The position numbers and the translations under genes were made by a program. Positions 24,235 through 36,559 of a stretch of DNA of 64,000 nucleotides are shown one piece after another. Position 1 is the stretch's first letter. Each line of letters starts with the position of its first letter. Source of the DNA: Entonaema liquescens (Eukaryota > Ascomycota > Sordariomycetes > Xylariales > Xylariaceae); contig CADCSX010000005.1 in the NCBI GenBank assembly GCA_902805475.1, positions 2,615,501 to 2,679,500 on the forward strand, given 5' to 3'. Under the pieces are notes generated by a model, which saw nothing but the letters and a program-made list of their open reading frames with translations, was not told the DNA's origin and searched no databases.

Positions 24235-26293
24235 GACACGGCCGGAGTGGGACGGGAGCCGTTAAAATAAAAAGTACCTAAGTCAACTATGAAAAGTTGA
24301 CTTTAAACAAGAGGAACAAGAATGAACTTTATTCTTGGGGAGGCCTAGAAATTAGCGCACCACTTACCAATATATTATTAGTTCCCTCTCGAGGGAAACT
24401 ATCTTACTCCCCCGTGCCGATGGAATTGGTCTAAAAGGCAATGATTGCGGGGTGCGCGCGTCTTGCAGGACCAAGTTTAAGGATCATGATCGGTCAAATA
24501 CCGCAGACATCTAAGTCGAGGCTTCAAGTCACACAACACAATTGACACAATTGACACATGTATTGAACAAATATCGTTGGGGAATATTAGGATATTAGGA
24601 TATAAGGATATAAGGGTAATGGACTTAATGACTTATTTGGGATGGGAACATGAAGATGTATATACATTTATGATACGCGCATTGCATAACGTGCATTGCA
24701 TGCGGAAAGGAAATATAGCAAGAGAACATCGACCTGTCGTATAAGACGACTTGGGATAGCTTTTGTTCTTAGATTTTACTTGGAGAAGAATTAAGAATAA
24801 AGAATAAAGAACTGAACACAACTTTCACTGGCTTAACTATGTGACAATGGAAGTTATACTTTATGATTTAAAATTATGCTTGCTTGCTTACCTACCTATG
24901 TAATGCTTACTTCTATTAGTACAGTTATCACATAAACTTAATTAGGAGTTGGATACAGTTGAGCACGTCTGGTTTAACAGGGCATAAACTCAATCGTCGA
25001 GAGTCCCGACTCTAATACGGACGATACTTGGGTACATGATTGATAGGTAACCTAAAGCGGAAACAAAATGACTTTTAATCGGGATTTCGGCGTCAACGCC
25101 ACATGGTACTGCCGGAGTATTAGCCACGACCAAGACCAAGACCAAGACTACACCTCCGCCAGGATGGTAAACGTTAGAGGCTCCACCGTTCCATACTTTA
25201 TCAACGAGTACGTTCCGCAAGTAACTTATAAGCCAATTTTTATAAGGGAGGTACGCAATACCTTACTTCAGACTTGGTGTTATGGCTCGTGCGAAGAAAA
25301 ATATCTTGAAGATTCTAGATCAGCAAGTAACGAGCAAAGGATTTCCCATATAAAATACCTTAGCAGCTACCTACAATAAAGTATGGAACGGTGGAGCCTC
25401 TAACGTTTACCATCCTGGCGGAGGTGTAAGACCAAGCGTTGAGAATGCTGGATTAGAAGGTCCGGGTTAACCTAATTGGTCAGGTATGACGCCACTTACA
25501 TGGTATCCCTAACCGGGGGGATCGAATGATTTCTGAAATTTTTTGAAATTATCGAAAATTAGGAACTTCATAGGGATGTAAAGTAGCATTGATTTGTGCA
25601 ATCTTAAAACAACCAAGTCCGATACGTGTATCTCTTTCTTAGTTAGAACCCCCCTTTAATCACTAGCGTAAACCTTCCTCGACTGGGGTAGAAGGTTAGA
25701 TAGCCAAGGGGAAGAAAAGAGAAAGCACGTCCACGTTGGCTTCTTTATCGATTAATATACATAGGTACTCTGATACCTTAGATACACGTATCATTGTGCT
25801 CCCATCATTATCACTATCATCATTCATCATCTCTCTCTCTGTACAACTCCCACTACTGAGGGCTCCCACATTCGGTGATTTTTAATTATTATTCGTCACC
25901 AATATTTCGTAATTGCTATCCATCTGTGAGCAATTAATTATGACGTTTGTCTAAATCTTTTTCTAATCGACAACTTGAAAGCTAGTTATAAGCTACCTAG
26001 TTAGTTACTACATAACTCACGCTTCCTCGTGGCGGTGCCACCCCAGCTGTTCCCGAACGCCTCAACTGATTTAACAGGGAAGTAGAGTTGCATGTACATT
26101 ATCCGTATCGTTGCAGTCTCCTGTCAATCTAGCTTCGGCCTACGAATCATTCTTTCCAATTCCTGAGCTTTAAGCTCGGCGCGTTAAATTCTTGAGCAAC
26201 GCTTGAACAACACCCATTGTTCATTCAGAGCCTCCACTTAAGGCACCTAATTCTCTCTTCGACTCCAGTCTATCCACCAGAGCTAAAGCCAAA
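24235..26293. other. Intergenic with one inverted-repeat element
   Basis: No gene was recognised. A 280-bp inverted-repeat element lies at 25149-25428 (separate entry). Short direct repeats (ATATTAGG, ACACAATTG) occur at 24524-24616. The last few hundred bases hold CT-rich sequence typical of a fungal 5' leader. Confidence 0.5.
25149..25428. mobile_element. MITE-like element with perfect 53-bp inverted repeats
   Basis: The arm 25149-25201 is an exact reverse complement of 25376-25428, separated by 174 bp. Each arm begins at its outer edge with TA followed by CACCTCCGCCAGG, so the element can be read as CACCTCC...GGAGGTG flanked by a TA duplication. Small size, no coding capacity, terminal inverted repeats and TA flanks fit a non-autonomous Tc1/mariner-type MITE. 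A hexamer GACCAA repeat sits just outside the left arm. No transposase is seen nearby. An ORF across the left arm and centre is not credible as a gene. Confidence 0.7.
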
Positions 26294-27881
26294 ATGTCAT
26301 CTCCTTCAAGCTCCTCTCACGCTGGAAAGCGAAAACGCCCAGTAACATCGAGTTCCGCTAAAATGGATGACAATCCCCTCCTGCAGCCCTCCTCGAGGGA
26401 CGCATCCGGAGAGGAAGGAGACACTACAGCACCCGAGTCCGGAAAGTTATTACACCGCAAGTCGGACTCTGCTTCCAACTCGAACCCAGCGAAACGACAA
26501 CGTGCCAATTCCGATCGCACCTCTGCCCTCGAGACAGCCGACCATGCCGTTGACCCCGGTGAGCCGAGCGATACTACTGAGGCGAGCATTGATATTGCCG
26601 ATCGAGTTACTAGGAAGAGCAGGAAGCCTACTACCCTTAAAGACGCCACGACTCATGATGATGAGGAGAGGAGGAAGCAGGTTGCTATGCCACCGCCCCC
26701 AACTGGTCGGCTTATACATCCAGTTGGATACAAGACGAACCCTCCACCCACCGGGCGCACTATTAGGGTTTATGCTGATGGAGTCTTTGATTTATTCCAT
26801 CTCGGGTACGTAGGGACTACTTAAGCAAAAGCACTCTCTGGCTTTCTCCGGTACTGGGGTATACTAATATTATGGTAGTCATATGCGTCAGCTTGAACAG
26901 GCTAAGAAGGCATTTGACGATGTCTACTTGATAGTTGGTGTCACAGGCGACGAAGAGACACACAAACGCAAGGGTCTAACAGTTCTTTCGGGCAAGGAGC
27001 GTGCTGAGACGGTCAGGCACTGCAAGTGGGTTGACGAGGTTGTCGAGAACTGCCCCTGGATCGTAACACCGGAATTCCTGGACAAGCATCAGATTGACTA
27101 TGTTGCTCACGATGACATTCCATACGGTGCCGCTGAAGGCGATGATATTTATGCTCCTATCAAGAAGGCTGGAAAATTCTTAGTGACACAGCGAACCGAG
27201 GGTGTAAGCACAACAGGCATCATTACCAAGTAAGTAATTGTCAACTATTTTGGTATAGCTTGAGATGCAGCGATACTAACTATAACCCCGCGTAGGATCG
27301 TCCGAGACTACGAAAAGTACATTGCTCGCCAACTGAAGCGAGGAACATCACGCCAGGAGCTTAATGTGAGCTGGCTCAAGAAGAACGAGCTCGATCTCAA
27401 ACGTCACGTCCAGGATTTGCGTGATAACATCAGGGCAAACTGGACAACGACTGGTCAAGAGCTTAGTCGTGAACTCCGTCAGTATTGGCCTGCAAGCCGA
27501 CCACAGAGTCCAGCACCGGGTGGTCGCTTCAATTTCCCCACCACTCCAAGTGCAAACGGTGATAGCAGTAGTTTACGAGAAACCGCTGCCATGGCTGCCG
27601 CTGCCAAATCACCCACTACCCCAGGCCCATCAGGAGAGGGCCCCGGCTCCCAACGACTTTATTACCGGCTATACTCTTGGTCTAATTGGCGGCGTGAGGT
27701 CTTGGGTAAGTTTGCCTTTAACCTTCTAAGGGAGTGTGGAAATAGCTAACGTAAACAGATGACCAAGAACCGCCGCAACCTCCGCGATAGTCGGCCGCCA
27801 AGTGACGACGACTCAGATAGCGAGGACAGGACCAACAACAATAACAACGACCGTGGGCGGGCAGTCGCGTCCGCCAGTTAG
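26294..27881 (+). CDS. PCT1: Choline-phosphate cytidylyltransferase (frame uncertain near the C-terminus)
   Basis: Exons 26294-26805, 26879-27229, 27296-27705 and 27759-27881. After a Ser-rich N-terminal region with basic stretches, the catalytic domain starts at about 155 and shows HLGH at 169-172 and RTEGVSTT at 276-283, the two cytidylyltransferase signatures. The enzyme makes CDP-choline from CTP and phosphocholine, the rate-setting step of the Kennedy pathway. The region after residue 330 (KRHVQDLRDNIRANW) is the lipid-binding amphipathic helix. The C-terminal exon pair encodes NDFITGYTLGLIGGVRSW joined to MTKNRRNLRDSRPPSDDD, but this is one frame off the catalytic domain. One surplus C in the run 27641-27644 would explain it and give 464 residues. 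Without correction the frame ends at 27790 in a short unrelated tail. Confidence 0.88.
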
Positions 27882-29370
27882 TTACTTGGACCGTTAGCCC
27901 GCCTCAGCGTCGGCGGGGAGCGTGCGAAGCCGTACGACGGGGATAGTCAGTTCGGCTCGGAAGACGAAGGAGATGACGAGAGCCACTAAAGAAAATCTTT
28001 TGAACGATCCGGGAAGAATCGGGGAATACAAAAGGTGCAATAATTGACGAACGAACGGCGTTATTTTTACGGGGTCCTGCGTTTCTTTTTATTTTTGTAT
28101 GCATTTCTGACACCGTAAATAAGATTGAGAGGCCGGAGAGTCGGAGGGCGAGTACAGAGGGGAGGGACGGTTAGATAAACGACCTCGCTGATTACGTATG
28201 CCAATTGCGCTTGATAGAGATAATTCCCAGCATGAATTCTCACGATAGATAGGGTTGTTGTGTTATGTGTATACTGTGTTTGAGTGATTGTGAAGATGAG
28301 TGGTGAGCTTTTGGTAGGTCTTAGGGTTGTATTGGTGGTAGATACCCCTATCTTCTGTTTCCTCTAAACCTACTAATTTTACGAAGAATTTTACAAGGAC
28401 GGTCTTCAACTTGGACATTCGAGGGTGTTGGATTGACTCTAACGAACGGGTTTTGATAACTACTTAGGTTTTTATTATATTGGTATTTGAAAGAAGAGGT
28501 AAAGCGGTTTATGCATTGAATTCGTATAAGAGACTATTTAGTGAGCGGCACGGTAGCCCAAGGCTTGCGTCCGTCCTGCTATATGAACGGCTTGGCCTTA
28601 AAGCTTCGAATACTCAGGCAAATCTAATTAATCACTTACTCCTTGAGAAGACAGCACTGAGCGTCTACTAGAACCCGGTGATATTCGGATAGGTCCTGAG
28701 CAGACATCGATTGTAATAGGCACTGGTCTTGATTGCTACGTTGCTCCGTTAGAGGAAATCTGTAGAGTATAAGCGAGAGCAGGCATGTCATTCTCTGAGG
28801 TATGTCTGTGCTCTTGGCGGGTTTTCTATCCTCTCTAACTCTCTTTAACCTAGATAGGTAGATATTAGGCCAAAGGTAATCACTGATATCTCAGCGCCCC
28901 TGCCTGTGATTTGAAGGAACGGTGTTTTCGAATCTGTGCAGGGTATTCCTCGGGGGCTTCGCGCGAGCAGGCGATGGAGTCGTTTTACGTTCATTAAGTG
29001 TGCATAATTACTTAGCTTTAAGATAGTTAGTCATACGCTTAACGCTCCTAAGACGTGAGGGATGATGACTGGAGTACCGAAGAAGAAAGAGCAGATGGGT
29101 GAGCATGAGAGGAGAGGAGAAGAACATTGATACCGGCCCAACTGGATAGCCGTTGCGAGAGCACCGGCTTGCATCATCGTCCATCAGTGTCGCGGTAGCC
29201 TGCTTGGTTTCCACGTTACGTGGATGTAGATCGCAGTGCTATACTCTGCCTGTTCACGGCTATCTTTAGTTTTGCCCTGGCAAGTGAGGCTAGCTATATT
29301 GCATTGCTACAGTGCCGGCTCTACGTACGTTCCCGGATGGTCTTGGTTCTACTCGGGAGGGCTGGGGGGA

Positions 29371-29397
29371 TAGGTAGGTAGGTAGGTAGGTAGGTAG
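29371..29397. repeat. (TAGG)n microsatellite
   Basis: Nearly seven TAGG tetramers in a row. The same word recurs as shorter runs elsewhere (7172-7191, 56436-56459). Confidence 0.9.
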
Positions 29398-32300
29398 TCT
29401 GACTGCAGACGTCTATATTTGCTACAGAGTCTTGATGATATGTGGCTCGGCCAAGACTGTATATTCACCTCACTGCTCCCAGATATCGTCACTTTCATGT
29501 AGGCTATTGTACCGCACATCTGCGGCCCAGTTCGACGATAGCGAGGGAGTGTTCTCGGCATTCGTACTGTCGTGTTAGTGATATAGAGCTTTCATATCCG
29601 GAACCAGCTTCGTCCCTTCCTACAGGTGATATCTTCAGGATCGTTAGGCTTTGATGTACGTATGAGGCGTTGTCCGGCAGGAGATGGTGACGGCAGTTGC
29701 GACGACGCGTAAGACAACTCCGAGTACGGGGGGGCGTGTCTCTTAGACATAGCAGGATGTCTTGGTTCGTGACTTGGGTGACAAAGTATGCCTTGCAGAT
29801 CCGTGCGACTCGAGCTAGTCAGTCCAGCTGCTAGCTGAGAGCCATGGAACTACCCAGTGAATACGAGAGCTTTTCGTCAGGCTAACTGCTCGACGATGCT
29901 AGGTATCCCGTCGAACTTGCGAGGTCACACGGCAGAAGGGAACTAGCTCACTGTTGGCATGCATGCCTATCCACCCTATATTCAGGGGCAAAAGCAGTGG
30001 CTCGATCCGTACAGCTGGTCGAAGCTAAAGCCCGTCTGTATCACCACAGCTACGACATATAACACCATCCGCGCCGTTTTATGTAACCCATCAGACGCTG
30101 CCGTAGCAGCTCGGGTGGAGTTCTGAGCTGTTAGACGCGGCAAAACAGGAAGTGAAGCGCATCTGCGGCTAGGCACACCAAGTCTAAAGGGGGGTGTACA
30201 GGACTAGAATTAGTAAAATGATATTCTAGTAGGGGTAGTGGATTCCAACACATGAATATGGAATAGGAGATAGCGTCGACTACGACGTGGAGCACTATAG
30301 AGGTAGGTGTAAGCGACAGGAGGTGATGTTGGTAGTATCCGTATTCATGATAATGCCACGGGTGGCCAGGATCGGACACGGTTGAAGAGAAAGGCTCTCA
30401 TCACGCGTGATGAGAAGGAAAAAATGAAAATGAAAATGAAATGAGATGAAACTCTAGCCTGGGTTGGTTGCGTTAAGCAGCCCTACGTGGGAAGCAAGGG
30501 GGAGATGTTATGTTGTAACACCGCACTCGCAAGCCAGTCCGTTTCTAGCCTTACACCGTCAACGGGATCCCTTCTAAGCGCCTGAGAAGGTTTCTGTTAA
30601 ATGACCAGTGACGATATATTTTCCAAGACATATGCAAGGCGTGCAACAGGCACCAGCTAGACATCACGTACTTAGTTCCCAGGGGAGTATCAGGGGTAAT
30701 CAGGGGTGATTCGTAAATCGAACCATCGGGCTAAAAATTGAACATTTGCGCACTTTACTTGGAAGGCTATATTGGTTATGATTATGAAGATATGTTGTAG
30801 TAGATCTATTTCTATTCTTTCCTTCTTCACTGAGAGCCTCGAGGACATCGTGTCTCGGCGGTTTATGAGGGAATGGGGGATCACATATGCTTCCCGACCC
30901 TACTAAAAATATTGTCCATAGACCTACTAGCACACGATTAATAGCACTAATAAAAACCAAACGTGAATAGTTATGTGATTATAGATTCGTCTGGGCGAAT
31001 CATGTGCATCTCAGGACCTGCATCTGGGACCAGGATTCGCCACCGGCTTCTTATCACAGCTCATCGAAGCTATTCCAGGCCGCGCTAGTTGGTAGCACGA
31101 CCCGGAACTACCCGTCCGCTCTTAGATAACAGGCGCGGCCTTTCCCTTGGCCTGCGGTCCCGTGCAGAATGCCAGACTAGCGTAGGCATTCTTGTGGAAT
31201 AGAAGATGGGGGTTGACTTTGAAGCGGGCTGCAGCGTCTGAAACCTAGGGGGCTACGTTCTCGGCATTGCTCTTACGAGAGCCCCTAAAGATATTCTGAA
31301 GTATGCCGGGACACATCCTCGTAACATGTTCCAAGCCATTTGTCTTGTATCACCATGCCGGTGTGAGTGGAGAGTTAGGCATCCTTATCGAACAGTGTTC
31401 ACTCTCATGACGGTGCAAGAGGTGAAAGAATAGAACACGCCTATGCATATCAACTTAGAATAACACCACGATGACCTGAGTGATAGAATATAGAACACGA
31501 AAAGCAGCACTATCACCAAGACCTCGAAATAGAGTCAACTCTATAGGAGAGTGCTACTCTTAGGGGGCGGTACTCCACAAGCTATGTCCTTTCGAACGGG
31601 AGTGACGTTGGGATATACTGAATATACTGTGGCACAGCCGCGTTTCTAGCCGGTAGCTATCATCTCCGACTGGTATAGTCAGAATCTATTGGACCGGTAG
31701 GGATTACTATACGACGGGTTAGCATGCAAGAATCTAAATAGGCATGTTCTTGATCGAGCGAGGCTAAGTCCATCTCGATATAGTCGATGAGGTGAATGCA
31801 AGGTACGATGCAAGTAAGCAATAGCCAACACTAGTCTTGGCATAACATCCCGCGATGCCAATAGTTAGTCCGTATAGGATAAAGCATACATAGTTCGGGG
31901 GATTCAAGACCTGCAGATACCGAAGAATGGGTTAGGACGGCGATCTCGGATTATGATCACGGTTGGAACGGACCCGAGGGGACTTTTAAGAGTTGATATG
32001 ACGTTGGAGGGGTAGAAGAGGCGTCTTTTGGACGAGTTAGATTAGTCACCAGCGCATGTCTCGCCTACAATAGGAGCCGCTGTAAGTGCCACGCGACCGC
32101 TAAGGATGCCGCAGGGCAGAGAAGCGCTTTGGGAGGTCGCACGAGAGGTCTTGGTGTGCTATACTGCTCGTGTTGTACGGCATGATATGATTATGGAATG
32201 GTAAGTTGTAGGTATCATACATTGTCTCCGGAAGTAGTGGGGGTTAACCGAGAACGAGACACGATAAGAATACCTCGTGTAGGAGAAAAAGCCAATGCCA

Positions 32301-32563
32301 ATTTAGTCGCCGGCGCTCACAGCAGCGTGGCTCAGACGAACCGGATGCGGAATGCAGTAACGAGTGAAGATGCGAAGATGCGAAGTTGTTCCCTAAAGTA
32401 GGTTGGAGATATCTATTTTCGCTACCGGATTGGCGGGCTCGGAGTAAGTTAAGGTGGTTATGGTGTGAGATTTAGAACAAAAAAAGGTAAGTTGAAATGG
32501 AGGGTTAGTTTTGAACTTGCAGGAAGCATCTCAGCGGCGTCTGTACATGAGTGTGCGTATGCG

Positions 32564-32586
32564 TGTATGTATGTATGTATGTATGT
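32564..32586. repeat. (TGTA)n microsatellite
   Basis: Nearly six TGTA tetramers in a row in otherwise non-coding sequence. Confidence 0.9.
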
Positions 32587-34306
32587 GCGTATGTGAGTTG
32601 TTGTAAAGTAAAGTTAGTTTAACTGGTTTGGAAATTCGTAGATGGGTAAGTTTGTAAATCCGTACATAGTACGGTAGACGCAGTAGCCGGCCTATAAATA
32701 ACTTTAAGCGCCGGGGCTAAGGCTATTATGGTTAAGATTACCTTACATAAACTCATAAACTGCCCCAAAAAGGGCTATGTACGCAGATATGTAGCACTAC
32801 ATAACCTACTTTATGTAAGTACTATGTAGTATGTAGGTAGGTATGCTTACCTATGTAGGTATGTAATAAGGTTTAGCAGGTAGGGCTAGAAGCTTTAAGG
32901 CTGGCTGCAGAATCGATAGTGGCCGTAGTGCCGTAGTGCTGCTGCTGTAAGGTAGCGTGCGGACGTACGCGGGGAAGGGGAGAAACATCGAACCTTTACC
33001 TTTACACCTTTTACATCATCACGGGTATCTTGCCTTATGGTGATCGTATCGGTCTTCCGCATATTCCGCAAATCGTCCGCCTTAGGTAACCCCAAAAGAC
33101 ATATATCGCCTACTTGGCTTACATAGCCTACACGTTTACCTATTTACGTACGTAACTAAGGTATGTTAAGGTATACTAAGGTATATATCGATTCTATCTT
33201 GGGTACTTCGTCGTACGTCGCCTAGCCTTAGCTAGACCGAATGAGGGTATGCAAGTGTTTTATTCCAAATTGTCTTGGACCAACACACCCTCCAAAATAT
33301 CTGCTTATGAGCTACTGTATCTACTGTATCTACGACATGCGTCGATAATAAAACGTGGGAGCCCTGTTTGCGTCAGTCCATTGGTTATTGATATTACGTA
33401 CCGAAGCCTAGCGGGAAGCGCTATATATAATCCAAGAGGAATTCCTTAAACTAAAACTAAGGTAGTTAATAGATCCTCCTATATGTTCTACGATATTGTC
33501 TAATCGTGGTAAAGGTTATCGAGCTTATCAATCGAAAAAAAAAAGAAAAAAGAAAAAGAAAAAGGCGAATACGTCTTCTTTACGTGCTTCTATCTTCTAT
33601 GCATGTCATCATCTCGGCAAGCATTGTAGCGAAGCTTGTTCGGACCCCGACAGGACGGATAGGCAAGGCACTTGTGGTTTTCTCCCCCATCTCCCTTGAT
33701 AAAAGAAGCAGAGACCACCTGTTCCCGTCGTCGCTTTTTTGGACCCCATTCACCTTATCGAGTTCTTCGGATCGCAGCCGATGGCGTCAAACAGCCGCCA
33801 CATCTGAATACACGCGATCATGAAACATATCGAAGTAGATCTTTGGGACTCTTGGCCTAACCTATATTAGTTACTTGATTAATATTCCTTCGCTCAATTC
33901 GTTATGCTGCATTGGCTGGATCATCTATATTCTACTTTGGCTTACTATGTACCACACCTCGAAACCCACGGGTGCCAGTATGTACCCGTTCTAAATCCTA
34001 ACCTCCAGTGACGTCTATTAGTTATTAATAGAAATCAGAAATCACAACTGCGTCCAATTATGGCTCGTGGAGCGCCTCCAAGCCCCCTTTTGCAGTACGG
34101 GTACTTCTGGTACTTCTGAGACCCTGGCACACCACGGGTCGAGCTGGAAACGGGAGACCAATAAGAACCCCTGAAACCGACCTGAAGGATTCGACCAGCA
34201 TGTCCCCCCTCGTCTTATGGCGGGCCGTGCTGCAAAGCTTAGGTGCTTCTGGCCTTGTAACATGGATAAACTGAGCGCATAGGGGAACAGTATCATACCG
34301 TAAATT

Positions 34307-34348
34307 GGGAAAAGGAAAAGGGAGAGGGAAAGGGAAAGGGAAAGGGAA
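34307..34348. repeat. Pure purine tract (GGGAAA-type)
   Basis: 42 bases of uninterrupted purine on the plus strand, built from GGGAAA-like hexamers. Such mirror-repeat tracts can form triplex DNA; no gene is linked to it. Confidence 0.8.
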
Positions 34349-35773
34349 CGGGAAGTAAAAGCACGTCTTGTATTCCCCAGTTAACACCCGAGTGGACAGG
34401 GCTTCGGAACCCCTGTGCCGTTAAGAAGCCGGTAAGTTGAACCATGGGGAAGTAGATTCTGAAGAAGCCAGAACAATGTAACTAACTAAATAAACTAGTT
34501 ACATTGACCTTTCCTTTTCTTTTGGTTTATAATCGACGCTTATTAAGGATCATGCGTGTTTTGCTTGCTGAAAAAGCTGAAATGGAAATCTCAGTACAAT
34601 CTGTATACCTATACCTCCTAACCTAGTACATCCATCTGCCCTTGTCCGTATTTACAAAGTTGGCTGTCCATCTGGTATGTAATGTAAGTTAGTTAGTCTT
34701 CTCTTTTTTTTTCATGGACTTCCTAAGAGGTCTATATGAAGGTCGCATTGAAATTCCATCACCAACGATATCCATCTCTTGGACCGAGTAAAAGCGACAA
34801 CCGACCGTCTGGGGCCGGATCTTCCGGTGAGGATCTACGTCTTGGTATCAGAAATCTTTCGCAACCCATACCACGGTAGTACAATGAATGGCAGGAACGT
34901 GTCTGGGTGTCGATACATGCCGTGAAACCCTGGCGGTGCCGGCGGTGCTAGCTGGCTGTGAGCACACCGTTTGCTAGCTGCGCCCCTCTTGGCTTGTGTC
35001 GCGCCTATTGTAAAGTGTTGTAAAAATGTTGTAAGATTATGTAGTTAGTTATGTACAAGTTAGTTATGTACATAACTACCTTTAGTATTATGTATAGGTA
35101 CTCCGGTTTCGCTTCCGGGAAGCATAAGGGGAGAGTCCAGGGTTCTTCTTGCGTTCGAACCAACAGCCGCTTAGAGATTCCCCAGAAAATCTGGCCCTGG
35201 AAAAAAGAAGATAAAAAAAAAAGGGAAGAAAAGCTCACTAACAAAATAACCAAAAATCAAATATTACCTACTTAACCTATGTAACCAACAACAATAAAGG
35301 GTTCCATTTACAAAAACTACCTTACAGCGCGGTAAAAACAACTTACCATCACCATCCCATATGATTCCTCTTGCGAGGTCATCTCATTATGGCAAATCCT
35401 CGAGAAAAAAAAAGAAAGAAAAAAAAAGAAAGGACTTCTCCTGTGTTGGTCTTCACGCGCGTGTGTGTGAGTGCAGTGTTGTATTTTGTAACAATAACTT
35501 GATACTACCCTTGTCTTGGTCGTCTAAGGATCCCTTTTCTGCTAATTATGGCGCGCTCCTTGCCGCGACCCGACCTACCGGGTACAGCACGATACAAAAA
35601 AGTATAGGACGTTGCCTTATGTGCAAAAGCTACGTTATGATGCTTATGTATGTTTGGTCTAACTATGTATGGTCAGCACGAAATACGGCATGTGCCTACT
35701 GAAACAGACCATCAGAGGCCACGAACTGCAAGCCCATGAACTGCGAGCCTTGAGTCCCAAGCCTTGGGTCTTA

Positions 35774-35833
35774 AGCCTTGAGCCTTGAGCCTTGAGCTTT
35801 GAGCTTTGAGCGATGAGCGATGAGCGATGAGCG
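35774..35833. repeat. 7-bp tandem array with three successive unit variants
   Basis: Eight heptamers in order: AGCCTTG three times, AGCTTTG twice, AGCGATG three times, then a partial unit. Degenerate copies precede it from about 35745. It is followed by a run of nine C's. Confidence 0.9.
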
Positions 35834-36559
35834 GCGTTCCCCCCCCCCCTCACTCTGACATCTCTCTCTATCTCTCTCAAAACTCGACTATCGCGGCAAC
35901 AAATCTGGTGGTTATTCATACTCATTACCCAACCAGGGAGCGCATAAGTCCACATACCTATCGTTACAGGCACCGTGTATACGCACGTACGATGCATCCC
36001 CGTAAATAGTATCCAAAAATGAGCCACCACCGTTAGGACTAGTACCTTGCATGTCGCGCGACCTCATCCACCCCGGGACCCATGCAGCCCATGATCCACC
36101 GTCAGCTGGAGCAGGGGTGCCTTACACTACAACCTACATGTAGGTACATGGCTAGGCAGGCTGGGTCAGAGAATCCGTCCGCATGGCCGTGGCCGACGTC
36201 TCTTGTGTCGACGTTCTTTCCTCTCTCCGTGTGTTGCTATCTGTCTTCCTACTATGCTTGCTTGTGTTGCCCTTTCGGCCCTTTAGTATCTCAATATAGC
36301 AATGCAGCTCAGCCTGCTTCTTGCTTCGCTATTGGTATTTCCCGTTTCATCGCAGACGGAGATGCTATACACCAGACCTCTCTCTCGAACCAACTTGAAT
36401 ACTGCCGCCAGTTAGAAGGCTGAGATCTATCTAGCCTTGCCCTTCTTTACAGATCCACCCCTCCCTAAATCCAGTCTTACCCTTTGTGACTATTTCCATC
36501 TCTATATACTCTTTATTTATCCAAACCTGCAGGGCTGTGCGTGGTTTCCAATTTGAGCC

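Larger units (their letters stand above)
27882..36559. other. 8.7 kb gene-free stretch with simple repeats
   Basis: No ORF above about 125 codons and no conserved domain in six frames. It holds many simple repeats: (TAGG)n at 29371-29397, (TGTA)n at 32564-32586, a purine tract at 34307-34348 and a heptamer array at 35774-35833. Poly-A/poly-T runs are frequent. The right end should hold the promoter and leader of the C2H2 regulator. It may also contain non-coding RNA genes, which cannot be recognised by eye. Confidence 0.5.

Noticed and set aside
25068..25379. 103-codon ORF overlapping the inverted-repeat element
   Set aside because: It runs through one arm and ends in the other; composition and position indicate a chance frame in a MITE.
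33496..33860. Three overlapping Lys/Arg/Ser-rich ORFs
   Set aside because: They start in a poly-A tract and show no conserved segment in any frame.
35659..36030. 123-codon minus-strand ORF
   Set aside because: Created by the heptamer array (Lys/Leu/Ser repeats) and simple sequence; no domain.
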